Counted from the stretch's first letter, positions 27,724-36,475 are shown. The stretch is 64,000 bases of DNA from Sideroxydans sp. (GCA_027310665.1 DAIDAJ010000009.1:54798-118797); one strand, 5' to 3'. Notes: generated by a model from the sequence alone, not told the origin. Numbers and translations are program-made.

Positions 27724-29011
27724 TCACCGTTGCCAGCGCGTCCGGGTCGATGCGGCGCTTGAACGCATCGTGTATCTGTTTGGCAGTGACTTTTTCCACT
27801 TTGGCGGTGAAGTCATCCAGATAGGTCAGTGGCAATTCGTAGAAGCCGATCACGCTGAGGTAGTCCAGTATCTTTTTATTGCTATCGATGCGCAGGGGAA
27901 ATCCGCCGATGATGTTCTGCTTGGCAGCGCGCAGTTCCTTTTCGGTTACGCCTTTGTCGACAAACGCACGCAAGGTCTGGCGCACCAAGCGCAGCGATTC
28001 ATCGGCCTGCTCTTTCTTGGTCTGCAAGCCGATCTGGAACGCGCCGGGCTGCTGCATCGGCATAAAGTAGCTATAGATGCTGTACGCCATACCGCGTTTC
28101 TCGCGTACCTCGTTCATCAGGCGCGAGACAAATCCCCCGCCCCCCAGAATGTAGTTGCCGACATACAGCGGAAAATAATCTTCATCGTTGCGCGCGATTC
28201 CCGGCGCCCCGATCAGGATATGACTCTGGCTGGCGGGATGCGGGATGCGCTGCTCGCTGGGCTGGATGCGTATCGTGACCGGAGCGATATGCGGATCGGC
28301 ATCGCCCGCAGGCAAGCTGGCAGTCAGTTGCTGTGCAATGGTTTCCGCCTGCGCACGGGTAATATCCCCCATCAGGGCAACTACCGCATGTTTTGCGCTG
28401 TAGTGCGCGTGGTAGAAATTTTCAAGGTCAGCGCGCTGGATCTTATCTATGTCCGCAGTTTCGGTGCGCCATCCATACGGGTGCACGCCGAACACCGCTT
28501 TGGCAAACGCCTTGTCTGCGATGCTTTCCGGTTGTGTCTCGGACTCTTTCAGGGAGGCGATCAGGCGAGCCTTTTCGCGTTGCAGTATCGCGTCGGGAAA
28601 CAGGGGTTGCTGCAGACAGCGCGCCAGGATATCCAGTGCCGCATCCCGCTCCGTCGCACTGCTCAAGGTGCGCAGGGTCAATCCGGCACGGTCGGGATCG
28701 AACTGGTCGCCCATTTGCGCGCCGATGTCTGCCAGTTTGCGTGCGATGTCATCTTCGCTCAGGCCTTGCGAACCCAGGTCGAGCATGCCGAATGTCATGT
28801 TCGCCACCCCCACTTTTCCGGCCGCATCGAAGCCGCTGCCGGCGGGGAAGCTCACTGCCACATCCAGCATCGGCAAACCGTGGTCTTCCACAAAATACAC
28901 GCGGGCACCGCTCGCCGCCTGCCAATGCTGTATCTGCGGCGTAGCAAGCGCGGTGCTTGCCGCACCCAGAAGAATTGCGATAGAAAGGAATCTAAGGAGT
29001 CTAGTGAACAT
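27635..29011 (-). CDS. M16-family peptidase-like protein, non-catalytic partner
   Basis: A 458-aa secreted protein with a signal peptide ending in STALA. It has the M16 fold (FPAGSGFDAAGKVGVANMTFGMLDLGSQG) but lacks the zinc motif HxxEH where the partner has it. It keeps the C-terminal substrate-binding stretch NEVREKRGMAYSIYSYF. The start at ATG 29011 has a GGAGG site and overlaps the stop of the active partner by 11 bp. In M16 heterodimers such as mitochondrial processing peptidase, one subunit is likewise inactive, so the two products probably pair in the periplasm. Confidence 0.9.
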   Translation of the reverse strand: MFTRLLRFLSIAILLGAASTALATPQIQHWQAASGARVYFVEDHGLPMLDVAVSFPAGSGFDAAGKVGVANMTFGMLDLGSQGLSEDDIARKLADIGAQMGDQFDPDRAGLTLRTLSSATERDAALDILARCLQQPLFPDAILQREKARLIASLKESETQPESIADKAFAKAVFGVHPYGWRTETADIDKIQRADLENFYHAHYSAKHAVVALMGDITRAQAETIAQQLTASLPAGDADPHIAPVTIRIQPSEQRIPHPASQSHILIGAPGIARNDEDYFPLYVGNYILGGGGFVSRLMNEVREKRGMAYSIYSYFMPMQQPGAFQIGLQTKKEQADESLRLVRQTLRAFVDKGVTEKELRAAKQNIIGGFPLRIDSNKKILDYLSVIGFYELPLTYLDDFTAKVEKVTAKQIHDAFKRRIDPDALATVIVGAPTAGNPQPTSGRTESAAPDAEKSNK

Positions 29012-30359
29012 GGGAGGCTCCTCCGGTGTGCCTGGGTTTGTCCGACAGCGGTTGCGGATCAAGCGTTGCGACCGTCAGCTGGTCATCGTTGAATATCTCT
29101 CTTGCCACGTCCTGTACTTGCTGCGCCGTGACCGCCTGCAATTTCTGCAGCATCACGGGTATGTCCTTGTATGACAGCCCGTCGCTTTCCATCTGGCCGA
29201 TCTGCATCGCCTGATAGAACACCGAATCGCGCTTGTAGACCTCGCCTGCCATCACCTGTGCCTTGACGCGCTGCAACTCGTCGGCGCTCACGCCATCGCG
29301 TACCAGCAATGCAAGCTGCTCGCGTATGGCATTCTCAACCTCGCCCACACTCTTGCCTTCCCGCGGCGTTCCTTCCAGCACGAACATACCCGGCCCCCGT
29401 GCCACGCTGTCATAGCCTGTACCCACATCCATTGCCACCTGCTGATCCCGCACCAGCGCTTTGTTCAATCGCGCCGAGCTGTTGCCATCCAGCACACCGG
29501 CCAGCATTTCCAGGGCGTACGGCTTCCAGTCCTTCTCGGCATCGCGCAAGGTCGGTGCATGGTAGGCCATGATGAGATACGGAAGTTCTGCCGGCGCCTT
29601 GACCACGATGCGCTGGATACCGAGTTGCGCCGCTTCGCCCACGGCTTTCCTCTGCGGCAATTTCACGGCGGGTATTCCGCCGTAGTATCGCTGAGCCAAA
29701 GCGAATACCTCGCTCGCCTTGACGTCGCCCGCAATCACCAGCGTCGCATTGTTGGGCGCATACCAGCTCTTGTACCAGCTCAAGGCATCCGTAGCGGTCA
29801 TGTTCTGGATATCGATCATCCAACCGATCACCGGGTGATGGTAAGGGTGTTCAGAAAACGCCGTCGCCATCAGTTTCTCGTACATCAGCGAATGGGGATC
29901 ATCGTCGGTGCGCCAACGGCGCTCTTCCATCACCACCTTGATCTCCTTGCTGAACTCCTTTTCGGCCATTTGCAGATTGTGCATGCGATCCGATTCGAGC
30001 TCCATCGCCAAAGCCAGTTTGGATTTATGCAGTTGCTGGAAGTAAGCCGTGTGATCGTAGCTGGTAAACGCGTTTTCGCGCCCGCCTGCCGCCGCGATGA
30101 TCTTGGAGAACTGTCCAACAGGGACTTTCCTGGTCCCCTTGAACATCATGTGTTCCAGCACATGCGCCACGCCGGTGGTTCCGGTCTTCTCATCCATACT
30201 GCCGACGTGGTACCACACCTGCTGCACCAGCACCGGAGCACGGTGATCTTCCTTCACAATGACCTTGAGCCCGTTGCCCAAGGTCTTTTCGTACACTTCC
30301 GCCTGCGCAACGGACGAAATCTGAAGCAATAGCGCGACAACAATTAAACGGATTCTCAT
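29001..30359 (-). CDS. M16-family zinc peptidase, catalytic subunit
   Basis: A 452-aa secreted protein (signal peptide ends in SVAQA). The inverted zinc motif HVLEH is at residues 66-70, followed by MMFKGT and downstream acidic ligands in EIKVVMEERRWRTDDDP. It is expected to degrade peptides in the periplasm together with the non-catalytic partner encoded immediately downstream. I start at ATG 30359, preceded by AAGGA; the longer frame to 30419 reads through the promoter region shared with divergent ftsY. Confidence 0.93.
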   Translation of the reverse strand: MRIRLIVVALLLQISSVAQAEVYEKTLGNGLKVIVKEDHRAPVLVQQVWYHVGSMDEKTGTTGVAHVLEHMMFKGTRKVPVGQFSKIIAAAGGRENAFTSYDHTAYFQQLHKSKLALAMELESDRMHNLQMAEKEFSKEIKVVMEERRWRTDDDPHSLMYEKLMATAFSEHPYHHPVIGWMIDIQNMTATDALSWYKSWYAPNNATLVIAGDVKASEVFALAQRYYGGIPAVKLPQRKAVGEAAQLGIQRIVVKAPAELPYLIMAYHAPTLRDAEKDWKPYALEMLAGVLDGNSSARLNKALVRDQQVAMDVGTGYDSVARGPGMFVLEGTPREGKSVGEVENAIREQLALLVRDGVSADELQRVKAQVMAGEVYKRDSVFYQAMQIGQMESDGLSYKDIPVMLQKLQAVTAQQVQDVAREIFNDDQLTVATLDPQPLSDKPRHTGGASHVH

Positions 30360-30439
30360 TTCCTTATCCCATGAATGCGCGATTGACATAAAATGAGCAT
30401 GCATTATGCGACATTTCATCCAAACCCGAATACCCTTGC

Positions 30440-31387
30440 ATGTTTAGTTTTCTGAAAAAGACTCCCGCGTCCGCCGAATCGACAAGCTGGCTGTCCAGGT
30501 TGACGGACGGCTTGGCGCGCACCGGTGGACAGCTCACCGCCCTGCTGGTTCCCGGCGGCAGGATAGACGAAGACCTCTACGAAGAGCTGGAAACCATTCT
30601 CATTACCGCCGATGTGGGCATGGATGCGACGCGTTCACTGTTGGCTGATGTGCGTCGTCATGTGAAGGAGGAGCGGCTGACTGAAGCCAGCGAATTGACG
30701 GAAGCGCTGGCGCATGCTCTGCTCAGGATGTTGCAGCCTCTGGCGCAATCCCTGGACACTAGCGCGCACAAACCTTTCGTCATCATGCTGTGCGGTGTCA
30801 ACGGCGCGGGCAAGACCACCTCCATCGGCAAACTTGCGAAGCACTTCCAGAGCCAGGGAAAATCGGTGCTGCTGGCCGCGGGCGACACATTCCGCGCCGC
30901 GGCGCGCGAACAACTCATGGAATGGGGCAAGCGCAACAATGTCACCGTCGTCGCACAGCAGAGCGGCGATGCCGCCGCAGTGATCTACGACGCGGTACAG
31001 GCGGCACAGGCACGCGGCATCGACATCGTGCTGGCGGATACCGCCGGACGCCTGACCACGCAAGTGCACCTGATGGAAGAGATCAAGAAAGTGAAGCGCG
31101 TAATCGCCAAGGCTCTGCCCGATGCGCCGCATGAGATACTGCTGGTGCTGGACGCCAACACCGGACAGAATGCGCTGTCGCAAGTCAAGGCCTTCGACGA
31201 CGCGCTGAATGTCACCGGCCTGGTGCTGACCAAACTGGATGGCACGGCCAAAGGCGGCGTCATCGCGGCCATCGCGAAGGCACACCCTATCCCGGTCCGA
31301 TTCATCGGCGTGGGCGAAGGTCTGGATGATTTGAGGCCGTTCGTGGCCGAGGATTTTGTGGGCGCACTGCTTGGTCAGGGACGATGA
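30440..31387 (+). CDS. ftsY: Signal recognition particle receptor FtsY
   Basis: The SRP-receptor GTPase for co-translational membrane targeting. At 315 aa it has only a short N-terminal segment instead of the long acidic A domain of E. coli. N domain (ETILITADVGMDATRSLL) then G domain: GVNGAGKTTSIGKLA, DTFRAAAREQL, DTAGR, TKLDGTAKGG. The stop overlaps ftsE as ATGA. Divergent from the M16 peptidase operon. Confidence 0.97.
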   Translation: MFSFLKKTPASAESTSWLSRLTDGLARTGGQLTALLVPGGRIDEDLYEELETILITADVGMDATRSLLADVRRHVKEERLTEASELTEALAHALLRMLQPLAQSLDTSAHKPFVIMLCGVNGAGKTTSIGKLAKHFQSQGKSVLLAAGDTFRAAAREQLMEWGKRNNVTVVAQQSGDAAAVIYDAVQAAQARGIDIVLADTAGRLTTQVHLMEEIKKVKRVIAKALPDAPHEILLVLDANTGQNALSQVKAFDDALNVTGLVLTKLDGTAKGGVIAAIAKAHPIPVRFIGVGEGLDDLRPFVAEDFVGALLGQGR

Positions 31388-32037
31388 TCAAATTCAACCA
31401 GGTCTATAAGCGCTACCCCGGCGGGCACGAAGCGCTGAAAAATCTGAGCTTCGACGTGGCCGAGGGAGAGATGGTGTATCTGACCGGCCACTCGGGTGCC
31501 GGCAAGAGTACGTTGCTCAAGCTTATTGCCGCGATCGAGCGACCCAGCAGCGGTGGCGTGCTGGTCAAGGGACAGAACATCCGTTCCATCAAACCCGCAG
31601 CCATCCCGCATTTGCGCCGCAACATCGGGTTGATCTTCCAGGATCATAAATTGCTGTTCGACCGCAACGCCTTCGACAACGTGATGCTGCCCCTGCAGAT
31701 CTGCGGCTTCGACCATCGCGAAAGCGCCAAACGAGTGCGTGCCGCACTGGACAAGGTCGGCCTCCTCGACCGGGAAAAAGCAAACCCTGTCGCGCTCTCC
31801 GGCGGCGAGCAGCAGCGCCTCTGCATCGCCCGCGCCATCGTGAACCGTCCCACCATCCTGCTGGCAGACGAGCCCACCGGCAATCTCGACACCGAATATT
31901 CGAACGAGATCATGAACATCTTCAAATCGTTCCATCAGATCGGCGTCACGCTGATCATCTCCACCCATGACGAGAGCATCCTGCTCCAGTTCCCCGCACG
32001 CGCTTTGCACCTCAAAAAAGGAGAGCTGCAAACATGA
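31384..32037 (+). CDS. ftsE: Cell-division ATP-binding protein FtsE
   Basis: The ATPase of the FtsEX complex, which controls septal peptidoglycan hydrolases from the divisome. The 217-aa product has Walker [10 protein letters not shown], signature LSGGEQQR, Walker [13 protein letters not shown] and switch H in STHDE. It is coupled by ATGA overlaps to ftsY upstream and ftsX downstream. Confidence 0.97.
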   Translation: MIKFNQVYKRYPGGHEALKNLSFDVAEGEMVYLTGHSGAGKSTLLKLIAAIERPSSGGVLVKGQNIRSIKPAAIPHLRRNIGLIFQDHKLLFDRNAFDNVMLPLQICGFDHRESAKRVRAALDKVGLLDREKANPVALSGGEQQRLCIARAIVNRPTILLADEPTGNLDTEYSNEIMNIFKSFHQIGVTLIISTHDESILLQFPARALHLKKGELQT

Positions 32038-32933
32038 GCACGCTCAATGAACACCTGCGCGTGCTTCGCTTCACCCTGCGCCACATGTTGCTCACTCCGA
32101 ATGCATCGCTGCTCAACATCCTCATCATCGGCATCGCGCTAAGCCTGCCGGTTGGCGGCTATGTGCTGTTAAAAAGCGTGCAGACACTTGGCGCCCAGGT
32201 CGCCGGGACGCCACAGATAAGCGTGTTCCTTGCTTCCGGTACCGGCGAAATCGATAAGATCGGAGATAAACTCAGGCAACATCCCGGCATCAAGCGCGTC
32301 GAGTTCGTGCCGCGTGACACTGCATTGAAAAAATTGCAGCAAAGTACAGGCCTGGCGGACGTGATCGGAGGACTGTCCCAAAACCCTTTGCCGGATGCAT
32401 TTGTCATCTACCCAAAGGACGGCAACGCGGCAGCCCTGGAAACCTTGCGGGACGAATTGAAAACGTGGCAGCACTTCGAACATGTACAGCTTGACTCCGC
32501 CTGGGTGCACAAACTGGAAGCCCTGCTTGATTTCGGACGCATGGCGGTCGCCATTCTTGCGGCGTTGTTGAGCTTCGCGCTGATCGCCATCACCTTCAAT
32601 ACCATCCGCTTGCAGATACTCACGCGACGTGAAGAGATCGAGGTGGCAAAGCTCATCGGTGCGACCGATTCCTTCATCCGCCGCCCTTTCCTTTACTTTG
32701 GCCTCACTCAAGGATTGCTGGGCGGAATCACGGCCTGGCTGCTGGTTGCAGCCAGCCTGCAACTGCTCAACCACCAGATCGGCACATTGACCCAACTTTA
32801 TGCCAGCAATTTCAGTCTGCAGCACCTCTCTCCAGTCGACAGCCTGACCCTGCTCGGATTCTCTGCTTATCTTGGATGGCTGGGAGCATGGTTCTCCGTG
32901 TCGCAGCACCTGTGGCAGATCGAGCCTCGTTGA
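32034..32933 (+). CDS. ftsX: Cell-division permease-like protein FtsX
   Basis: The membrane partner of FtsE, 299 aa: N-terminal TM, a periplasmic loop (QISVFLASGTGEIDKIGDKLRQHPGIKRVEFVPRDTALKKLQ), then three TM segments. The C-terminal LGWLGAWFSVSQHLWQIEP is typical. In many betaproteobacteria rpoH follows; here the next gene is a bacteriohemerythrin. A 7-bp GC hairpin without a T-run (32969-32986) lies after the stop. Confidence 0.96.
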   Translation: MSTLNEHLRVLRFTLRHMLLTPNASLLNILIIGIALSLPVGGYVLLKSVQTLGAQVAGTPQISVFLASGTGEIDKIGDKLRQHPGIKRVEFVPRDTALKKLQQSTGLADVIGGLSQNPLPDAFVIYPKDGNAAALETLRDELKTWQHFEHVQLDSAWVHKLEALLDFGRMAVAILAALLSFALIAITFNTIRLQILTRREEIEVAKLIGATDSFIRRPFLYFGLTQGLLGGITAWLLVAASLQLLNHQIGTLTQLYASNFSLQHLSPVDSLTLLGFSAYLGWLGAWFSVSQHLWQIEPR

Positions 32934-33081
32934 GCGGAACAACCGGACTCCCGTCATGGAATAACAGGCCGCGCTGTTGAGCGCGGATCCCATTTGGATA
33001 TCCGGCGCAAAATCAGGTATCTTCCCGAAGTTCAGGTATAGCACTCAAAACAAAATCAGCGAGCTTGCAAGGGGGAGAAGC

Positions 33082-33537
33082 ATGGCATACATGGAATGGA
33101 CGCGAGATCTGGAATCGGGAATTACGGTCATTGATACTCAGCACAAACGGATCATTGAGTTCATCAACGAGCTACACGATGCATGCCAGACCCAAAATGC
33201 CGACGAGACCAGTCACGTGATGGAAGGTCTGCTCAACTACACGGTCACACACTTTGAATTTGAAGAAGCACTTCAGGAAAGGGCCGGCTACCCCTACCTC
33301 AAAGCGCATCGTCGAATACATGAGATATTCATGAAGAAAGTCGCCGAAATCAGGACACGTTCCGCCAAGGGAGAAGACGTCGCGCCTGAGTTGTTGACCC
33401 TGCTGAAAGGCTGGTTGGCAAGTCACATCAAGGGTGAAGATCGTGACTATGTCGAGACTGTCAGAAAGATCACTGACAGCGATGATCAAGAGGTTTCAGG
33501 ATGGCTGAACACCCTGTTGACAAGATTCGCCACCTGA
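33082..33537 (+). CDS. Bacteriohemerythrin
   Basis: A 151-aa single-domain O2-binding protein. All seven diiron ligands are present: H21, H57, E61, H76, H80, H115, D120 in the order H, HxxxE, HxxxH, HxxxxD. The start ATG 33082 follows a strong GGGGGAGAAG site. Such proteins carry or store O2 or buffer NO in microaerophiles. It lies next to nsrR and the truncated haemoglobin, and a similar domain ends the diguanylate cyclase at 23877, so gas handling is the common theme. Confidence 0.95.
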   Translation: MAYMEWTRDLESGITVIDTQHKRIIEFINELHDACQTQNADETSHVMEGLLNYTVTHFEFEEALQERAGYPYLKAHRRIHEIFMKKVAEIRTRSAKGEDVAPELLTLLKGWLASHIKGEDRDYVETVRKITDSDDQEVSGWLNTLLTRFAT

Positions 33538-33589
33538 ACACGCGAAGCTACGTTGCGCCCGGCAGCAACTTTCGGACGCGGTCTTGCAT

Positions 33590-34048
33590 CTAGCGCTTTA
33601 ATTGAGAGATGTTCACGTAGACGGCTTCCCCAGAATTCGCCTGGGCAATCGGCCGGGCTGCATCGGCCAGTGTATTCTTCTCCAGCACGGCCATGAAGGC
33701 TGAGCGCCCCTCGTACAGCATCGACTTCAGGCGGCAAGTCGGGCTTATCACACAATTGTCCGTTTTGGGATTGAAGCATTCAAGCAGATCCATATCTGGC
33801 TCTGTTTTCCTGACCACATCGCTTAACCGAATGTCCTCAGCGGGACGCGCAAGTCTTATCCCGCCATTCTTGCCGCGGCTAGTAACAATGAATTCATGTA
33901 TGCCGAGGTTGTGAACCACCTTAACCAGGTGATTGCGTGAAATATTGTAGTACTCGGTGATCTCGGTGATGGTGGCCGTGGCATCGGGCTTGGACGCAAG
34001 ATACAAGAGAACACGTAACGAATAGTCTGTGTAAATAGTCAGTTTCAC
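33590..34048 (-). CDS. nsrR: Rrf2-family nitric-oxide-sensing repressor NsrR
   Basis: A 152-aa iron-sulfur repressor of NO-detoxification genes. From the GTG at 34048 it begins MKLTIYTDYSLR, with Asp8 (the fourth cluster ligand known in Streptomyces NsrR). The winged helix contains ISRNHLVKVVHNLG and RGKNGGIRLA. The three cluster cysteines are C91, C99 and C105 in the ECFNP...CVISPTCRLK region. An NsrR-type operator lies in the divergent intergenic region, fitting autoregulation and control of the haemoglobin gene. NsrR rather than IscR is supported by the cysteine spacing and the operator. Confidence 0.9.
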   Translation of the reverse strand: MKLTIYTDYSLRVLLYLASKPDATATITEITEYYNISRNHLVKVVHNLGIHEFIVTSRGKNGGIRLARPAEDIRLSDVVRKTEPDMDLLECFNPKTDNCVISPTCRLKSMLYEGRSAFMAVLEKNTLADAARPIAQANSGEAVYVNISQLKR

Positions 34049-34077
34049 AATAGATTTCCCGGCAGATAAGTTTGCGC

Positions 34078-34107
34078 TTGACAAAGAATAACGCCGCCAC
34101 ATAAGAT
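34078..34107 (+). promoter_or_regulatory. Sigma-70-type promoter toward the haemoglobin gene
   Basis: A perfect -35 TTGACA at 34078-34083 is followed after 18 bp by TAAGAT at 34102-34107 as -10. The -10 overlaps the NsrR-type operator, which would explain repression. The predicted leader to the haemoglobin ATG is about 145 nt long. Confidence 0.6.
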
Positions 34108-34125
34108 GTATTTGGAATACATTTT
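34103..34125. promoter_or_regulatory. NsrR-type operator
   Basis: AAGATGTATTT (34103-34113), one base, then GAATACATTTT (34115-34125): an 11-1-11 inverted repeat in which 9 of 11 positions pair, matching the AAGATGYATTT half-site known for NsrR. It lies between the divergent nsrR and haemoglobin genes and overlaps the -10 of the rightward promoter. Confidence 0.8.
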
Positions 34126-34156
34126 ATGCGCTTTCGCGCTTAACTTTGCCTAAAGT

Positions 34157-34206
34157 GTTAAGAAAACGTTAAGAATGTATACCATTTTCGTTAATTGATG
34201 CAATTA
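34157..34206. promoter_or_regulatory. Second cluster of repeats upstream of the haemoglobin gene
   Basis: GTTAAGAA occurs at 34157-34164 and again at 34168-34175, an 11-bp helical-turn spacing. It is followed by a perfect palindrome TAATTG-ATG-CAATTA at 34192-34206. These could be binding sites for a second regulator or leader elements; I cannot name the protein. Confidence 0.4.
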
Positions 34207-34261
34207 CTGTTTTGTTTATTAGAACAACGCAGGTTATCAAAAATCTAAAGGGAGAGAGATT

Positions 34262-34627
34262 ATGAGCAGTTTGTATGAAAAAATCGGCGGTGAAGGTGCA
34301 GTCAATGCGGCGGTGGATATTTTCTATCGCAAAGTGCTGAAGGATGATCGTATCAAGCGCTTTTTTGACGGCGTTGACATGGACAAGCAAGCGTCCAAAC
34401 AGAAAGCGTTCCTGACGATGGCCTTTGGCGGCCCGCACAATTACACCGGCGAAGACATGCGGAAGGGCCATGCGCATCTGGTCAAGCAAGGCCTGAACGA
34501 CTCGCATTTCGACGCAGTCATGGAAAACCTGGGCGCCACCCTGATGGAGCTCAACGTTCCCGGCGAGCTCATTGCTCAAGCCGCGGCGATTGCGGAAAGT
34601 ACGCGCAAAGACGTTCTCGGCAAATAA
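34262..34627 (+). CDS. Group I truncated haemoglobin
   Basis: A 121-aa globin with the group I 2-over-2 fold: Phe-Tyr at B9-B10 (Tyr22), the GGP turn in MAFGGPHNYTG, and proximal His70 in MRKGHAHL. Truncated haemoglobins of this group oxidise NO to nitrate with O2. The gene is divergent from nsrR, has an NsrR-type operator and promoter upstream, and is followed 14 bp later by a ferredoxin-reductase gene. NO dioxygenation is therefore the best-supported role, inferred from context. Confidence 0.93.
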   Translation: MSSLYEKIGGEGAVNAAVDIFYRKVLKDDRIKRFFDGVDMDKQASKQKAFLTMAFGGPHNYTGEDMRKGHAHLVKQGLNDSHFDAVMENLGATLMELNVPGELIAQAAAIAESTRKDVLGK

Positions 34628-34641
34628 TCAGTCATCACATC

Positions 34642-35616
34642 ATGCCCAGCATCATTTATGGAGGGCAGTCATATCAGTGTAAAGAGCATGAATCCGTGCT
34701 CGACTGCATGACTGCCCATGATGTGACTATCCCGTCCTCATGTCGTGCTGGACTCTGCCAAACCTGTCTGATGCAGGCCGTCACAGGGAGAGTACCGGAG
34801 GTCGCACAAGTCGGTTTGAAACAGACGCTGGCAGCCCAAAATTACTTTCTGGCCTGCGCCTGCTATCCCGAAGAAGATATAGAGGTAAAACTTCCAAGCC
34901 TTGGCGTGGGAAAATATTCCGCCGTCGTTGTTGACATAAACCCGCTCAACGCCGATATCGTCTGTCTTGAGCTGAGTGTCGGCACTAAGCTGAACTACAA
35001 AGCGGGCCAGTTCATCAACCTGCACAAGGACACCATTACCGCGCGTTCCTATTCCCTGGCCAGCGTGCCTGAAATTGACGAGCATCTTCACTTGCATATC
35101 AGGAAACTTCCCAATGGACATGTCAGCCCATGGGTGCATCATGCGTTAAAAGTTGGGGATAGCGTCGATATTTCCGATGCCAACGGAAATTGCTTCTATA
35201 TCGCTGACAATCCCGATCAAAACTTGCTGCTTATCGGAACCGGATCCGGGTTGGCGCCCCTATACGGAATCATTCGCGACGCGCTGATACAGGGGCACAG
35301 GGGAGCGATCAAGCTTTATCACGGCAGCAAAACTGCCGAATCCCTGTACATGTCCGAAGAATTGAAGTCTTTGGCAGTACGCTATCCCAATTTCGCATAC
35401 ACGCCTTGCGTATCAGGGCACAGCGTACCGCGGGGCTTTGCCTCAGGCAGAGCCCATGACGTCGCCATCAAGGAAAATCAGGATCTCGCCGGCTGGCGCA
35501 TATTTTTGTGCGGCCATCCCGAGATGGTCGCAACCGGCAAAAAACTCGCATTCTTTGCCGGAGCCTCCATGCGAGATATTTACGCAGACCCTTTCATTAG
35601 CACGGCTAAGATTTAG
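34642..35616 (+). CDS. 2Fe-2S ferredoxin / FAD-NAD(P)H reductase
   Basis: A 324-aa two-domain electron-transfer flavoprotein. N-terminal plant-type ferredoxin domain with Cys34, Cys39, Cys42 (SCRAGLCQTC) and Cys72. Then a ferredoxin-NADP reductase-like module with the FAD motif ARSYSLAS, nucleotide motif GTGSGLAPLYGII and C-terminal FLCGHPEM. This order (2Fe-2S first) is as in benzoate or methane monooxygenase reductases. No oxygenase is nearby; the preceding globin is the obvious electron acceptor, so a split flavohaemoglobin-like NO dioxygenase is inferred. Confidence 0.88.
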   Translation: MPSIIYGGQSYQCKEHESVLDCMTAHDVTIPSSCRAGLCQTCLMQAVTGRVPEVAQVGLKQTLAAQNYFLACACYPEEDIEVKLPSLGVGKYSAVVVDINPLNADIVCLELSVGTKLNYKAGQFINLHKDTITARSYSLASVPEIDEHLHLHIRKLPNGHVSPWVHHALKVGDSVDISDANGNCFYIADNPDQNLLLIGTGSGLAPLYGIIRDALIQGHRGAIKLYHGSKTAESLYMSEELKSLAVRYPNFAYTPCVSGHSVPRGFASGRAHDVAIKENQDLAGWRIFLCGHPEMVATGKKLAFFAGASMRDIYADPFISTAKI

Positions 35617-35736
35617 TCGCGATATTCGTTGAAAGTTACTGCAAGACTTCCCCTTTTGGAAAACTTTCGATACTCTCCGCTCTTGGCGTTATGGCTGAAA
35701 TCCGTACAGATTGAATTTGACTAGAAAGGTTGAAAT

Positions 35737-35922
35737 ATGAATTCCAAGACGCGTACTCTCGTTATTGCAGTTATTGCTTCGGTCATCCTGTGGTTGCTGG
35801 GCGGATTTGTATTTGGCAAGTCGATCGGGATGATGTTCGTGATCATCGGCATCACCCTTGTCGGACTGGCTGCGGGCAACATCATGAATTCTCCCGAGCC
35901 TGTGCAAAAGAAGGCCCCCTGA
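35737..35922 (+). CDS. Small two-helix membrane protein
   Basis: A 61-aa protein with two predicted membrane helices (LVIAVIASVILWLLGGFVFG and IGMMFVIIGITLVGLAAGNIM) and a short polar C-terminus. No known family. The ATG has an AAGG sequence upstream, and a strong bidirectional terminator follows. It lies 120 bp after the reductase gene and may or may not belong to the NsrR-controlled unit. Good hydrophobic pattern and spacing make it a likely real gene. Confidence 0.7.
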   Translation: MNSKTRTLVIAVIASVILWLLGGFVFGKSIGMMFVIIGITLVGLAAGNIMNSPEPVQKKAP

Positions 35923-35971
35923 GCAATTCGTAGCGCGAACGACAAGCAAGAAGTACGGCTTCGCAACAAAT

Positions 35972-36010
35972 AAAAGAGCCACATTCATCGGAATGTGGCT
36001 CTTTTATTTT
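35972..36010. terminator. Bidirectional rho-independent terminator
   Basis: A perfect 15-bp stem (35972-35986 with 35991-36005) with loop ATCG, flanked by an A-run on the left and T-run on the right (TTTTATTTT). It terminates both the small membrane protein gene and the convergent CZB gene. Confidence 0.92.
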
Positions 36011-36040
36011 GGCAAGAACGAATCTTCCCTGATTCTCCCG

Positions 36041-36475
36041 CTATTCAGACTGCTGCAAATGTTTGTTCAGCTCCGTCAGATCCTGAATGACATCGCGGGA
36101 TGCGCGCGCATACTCATTCTTCAGCAATGCATTTGAACCTTCGCGATCGTTTTCCTGCGCCCTCTTCACCACAGAACCGGCCACAAAGTGAAAATTCGCA
36201 TGATCGGCGCGCAATTTATGGAAGCCTTCATCGTTATGAAAATAATTCAATGCGGGTCCATGTATCCACTTGCCCAAAACACATTGGTCGTCGCGGCAAA
36301 TGACCATGGGGTCCAATTGCTCTTTGGATGTTCCATCGAGATAGCTCTGCAATCGCCCCTTCCACTTCATATGCGCATCGATGCATTCGGTAATATTGAC
36401 CTCGGAACGAATCGTCTCGCGGATTTTCGCCGCATTGCCGTCGTCGCTCCCGAATAATCTTGAAAAAAAGCCCAT
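36041..36475 (-). CDS. Free-standing CZB (chemoreceptor zinc-binding) domain protein
   Basis: A 144-aa soluble protein consisting of one CZB domain: His35 in IDAHMKWK, Cys65 in CVLGKW, and H92/H96 in DHANFH; these are the zinc ligands of the family. CZB domains in chemoreceptors and the cyclase DgcZ respond to zinc or to oxidants such as hypochlorous acid through the reactive Cys. Stand-alone forms are rare and of unknown output. A chemoreceptor with the same domain is encoded 2 kb away. Confidence 0.88.
   Translation of the reverse strand: MGFFSRLFGSDDGNAAKIRETIRSEVNITECIDAHMKWKGRLQSYLDGTSKEQLDPMVICRDDQCVLGKWIHGPALNYFHNDEGFHKLRADHANFHFVAGSVVKRAQENDREGSNALLKNEYARASRDVIQDLTELNKHLQQSE

Noticed and set aside
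32969..32986. Intrinsic terminator after ftsX
   Set aside because: A 7-bp GC stem is present, but there is no T-run after it, so I do not call it a terminator.
34195..34209. Possible FNR box TTGAT-N4 upstream of the haemoglobin gene
   Set aside because: Only the left half TTGAT fits; the right half is TTACT instead of ATCAA. The real symmetry here is TAATTG-ATG-CAATTA.
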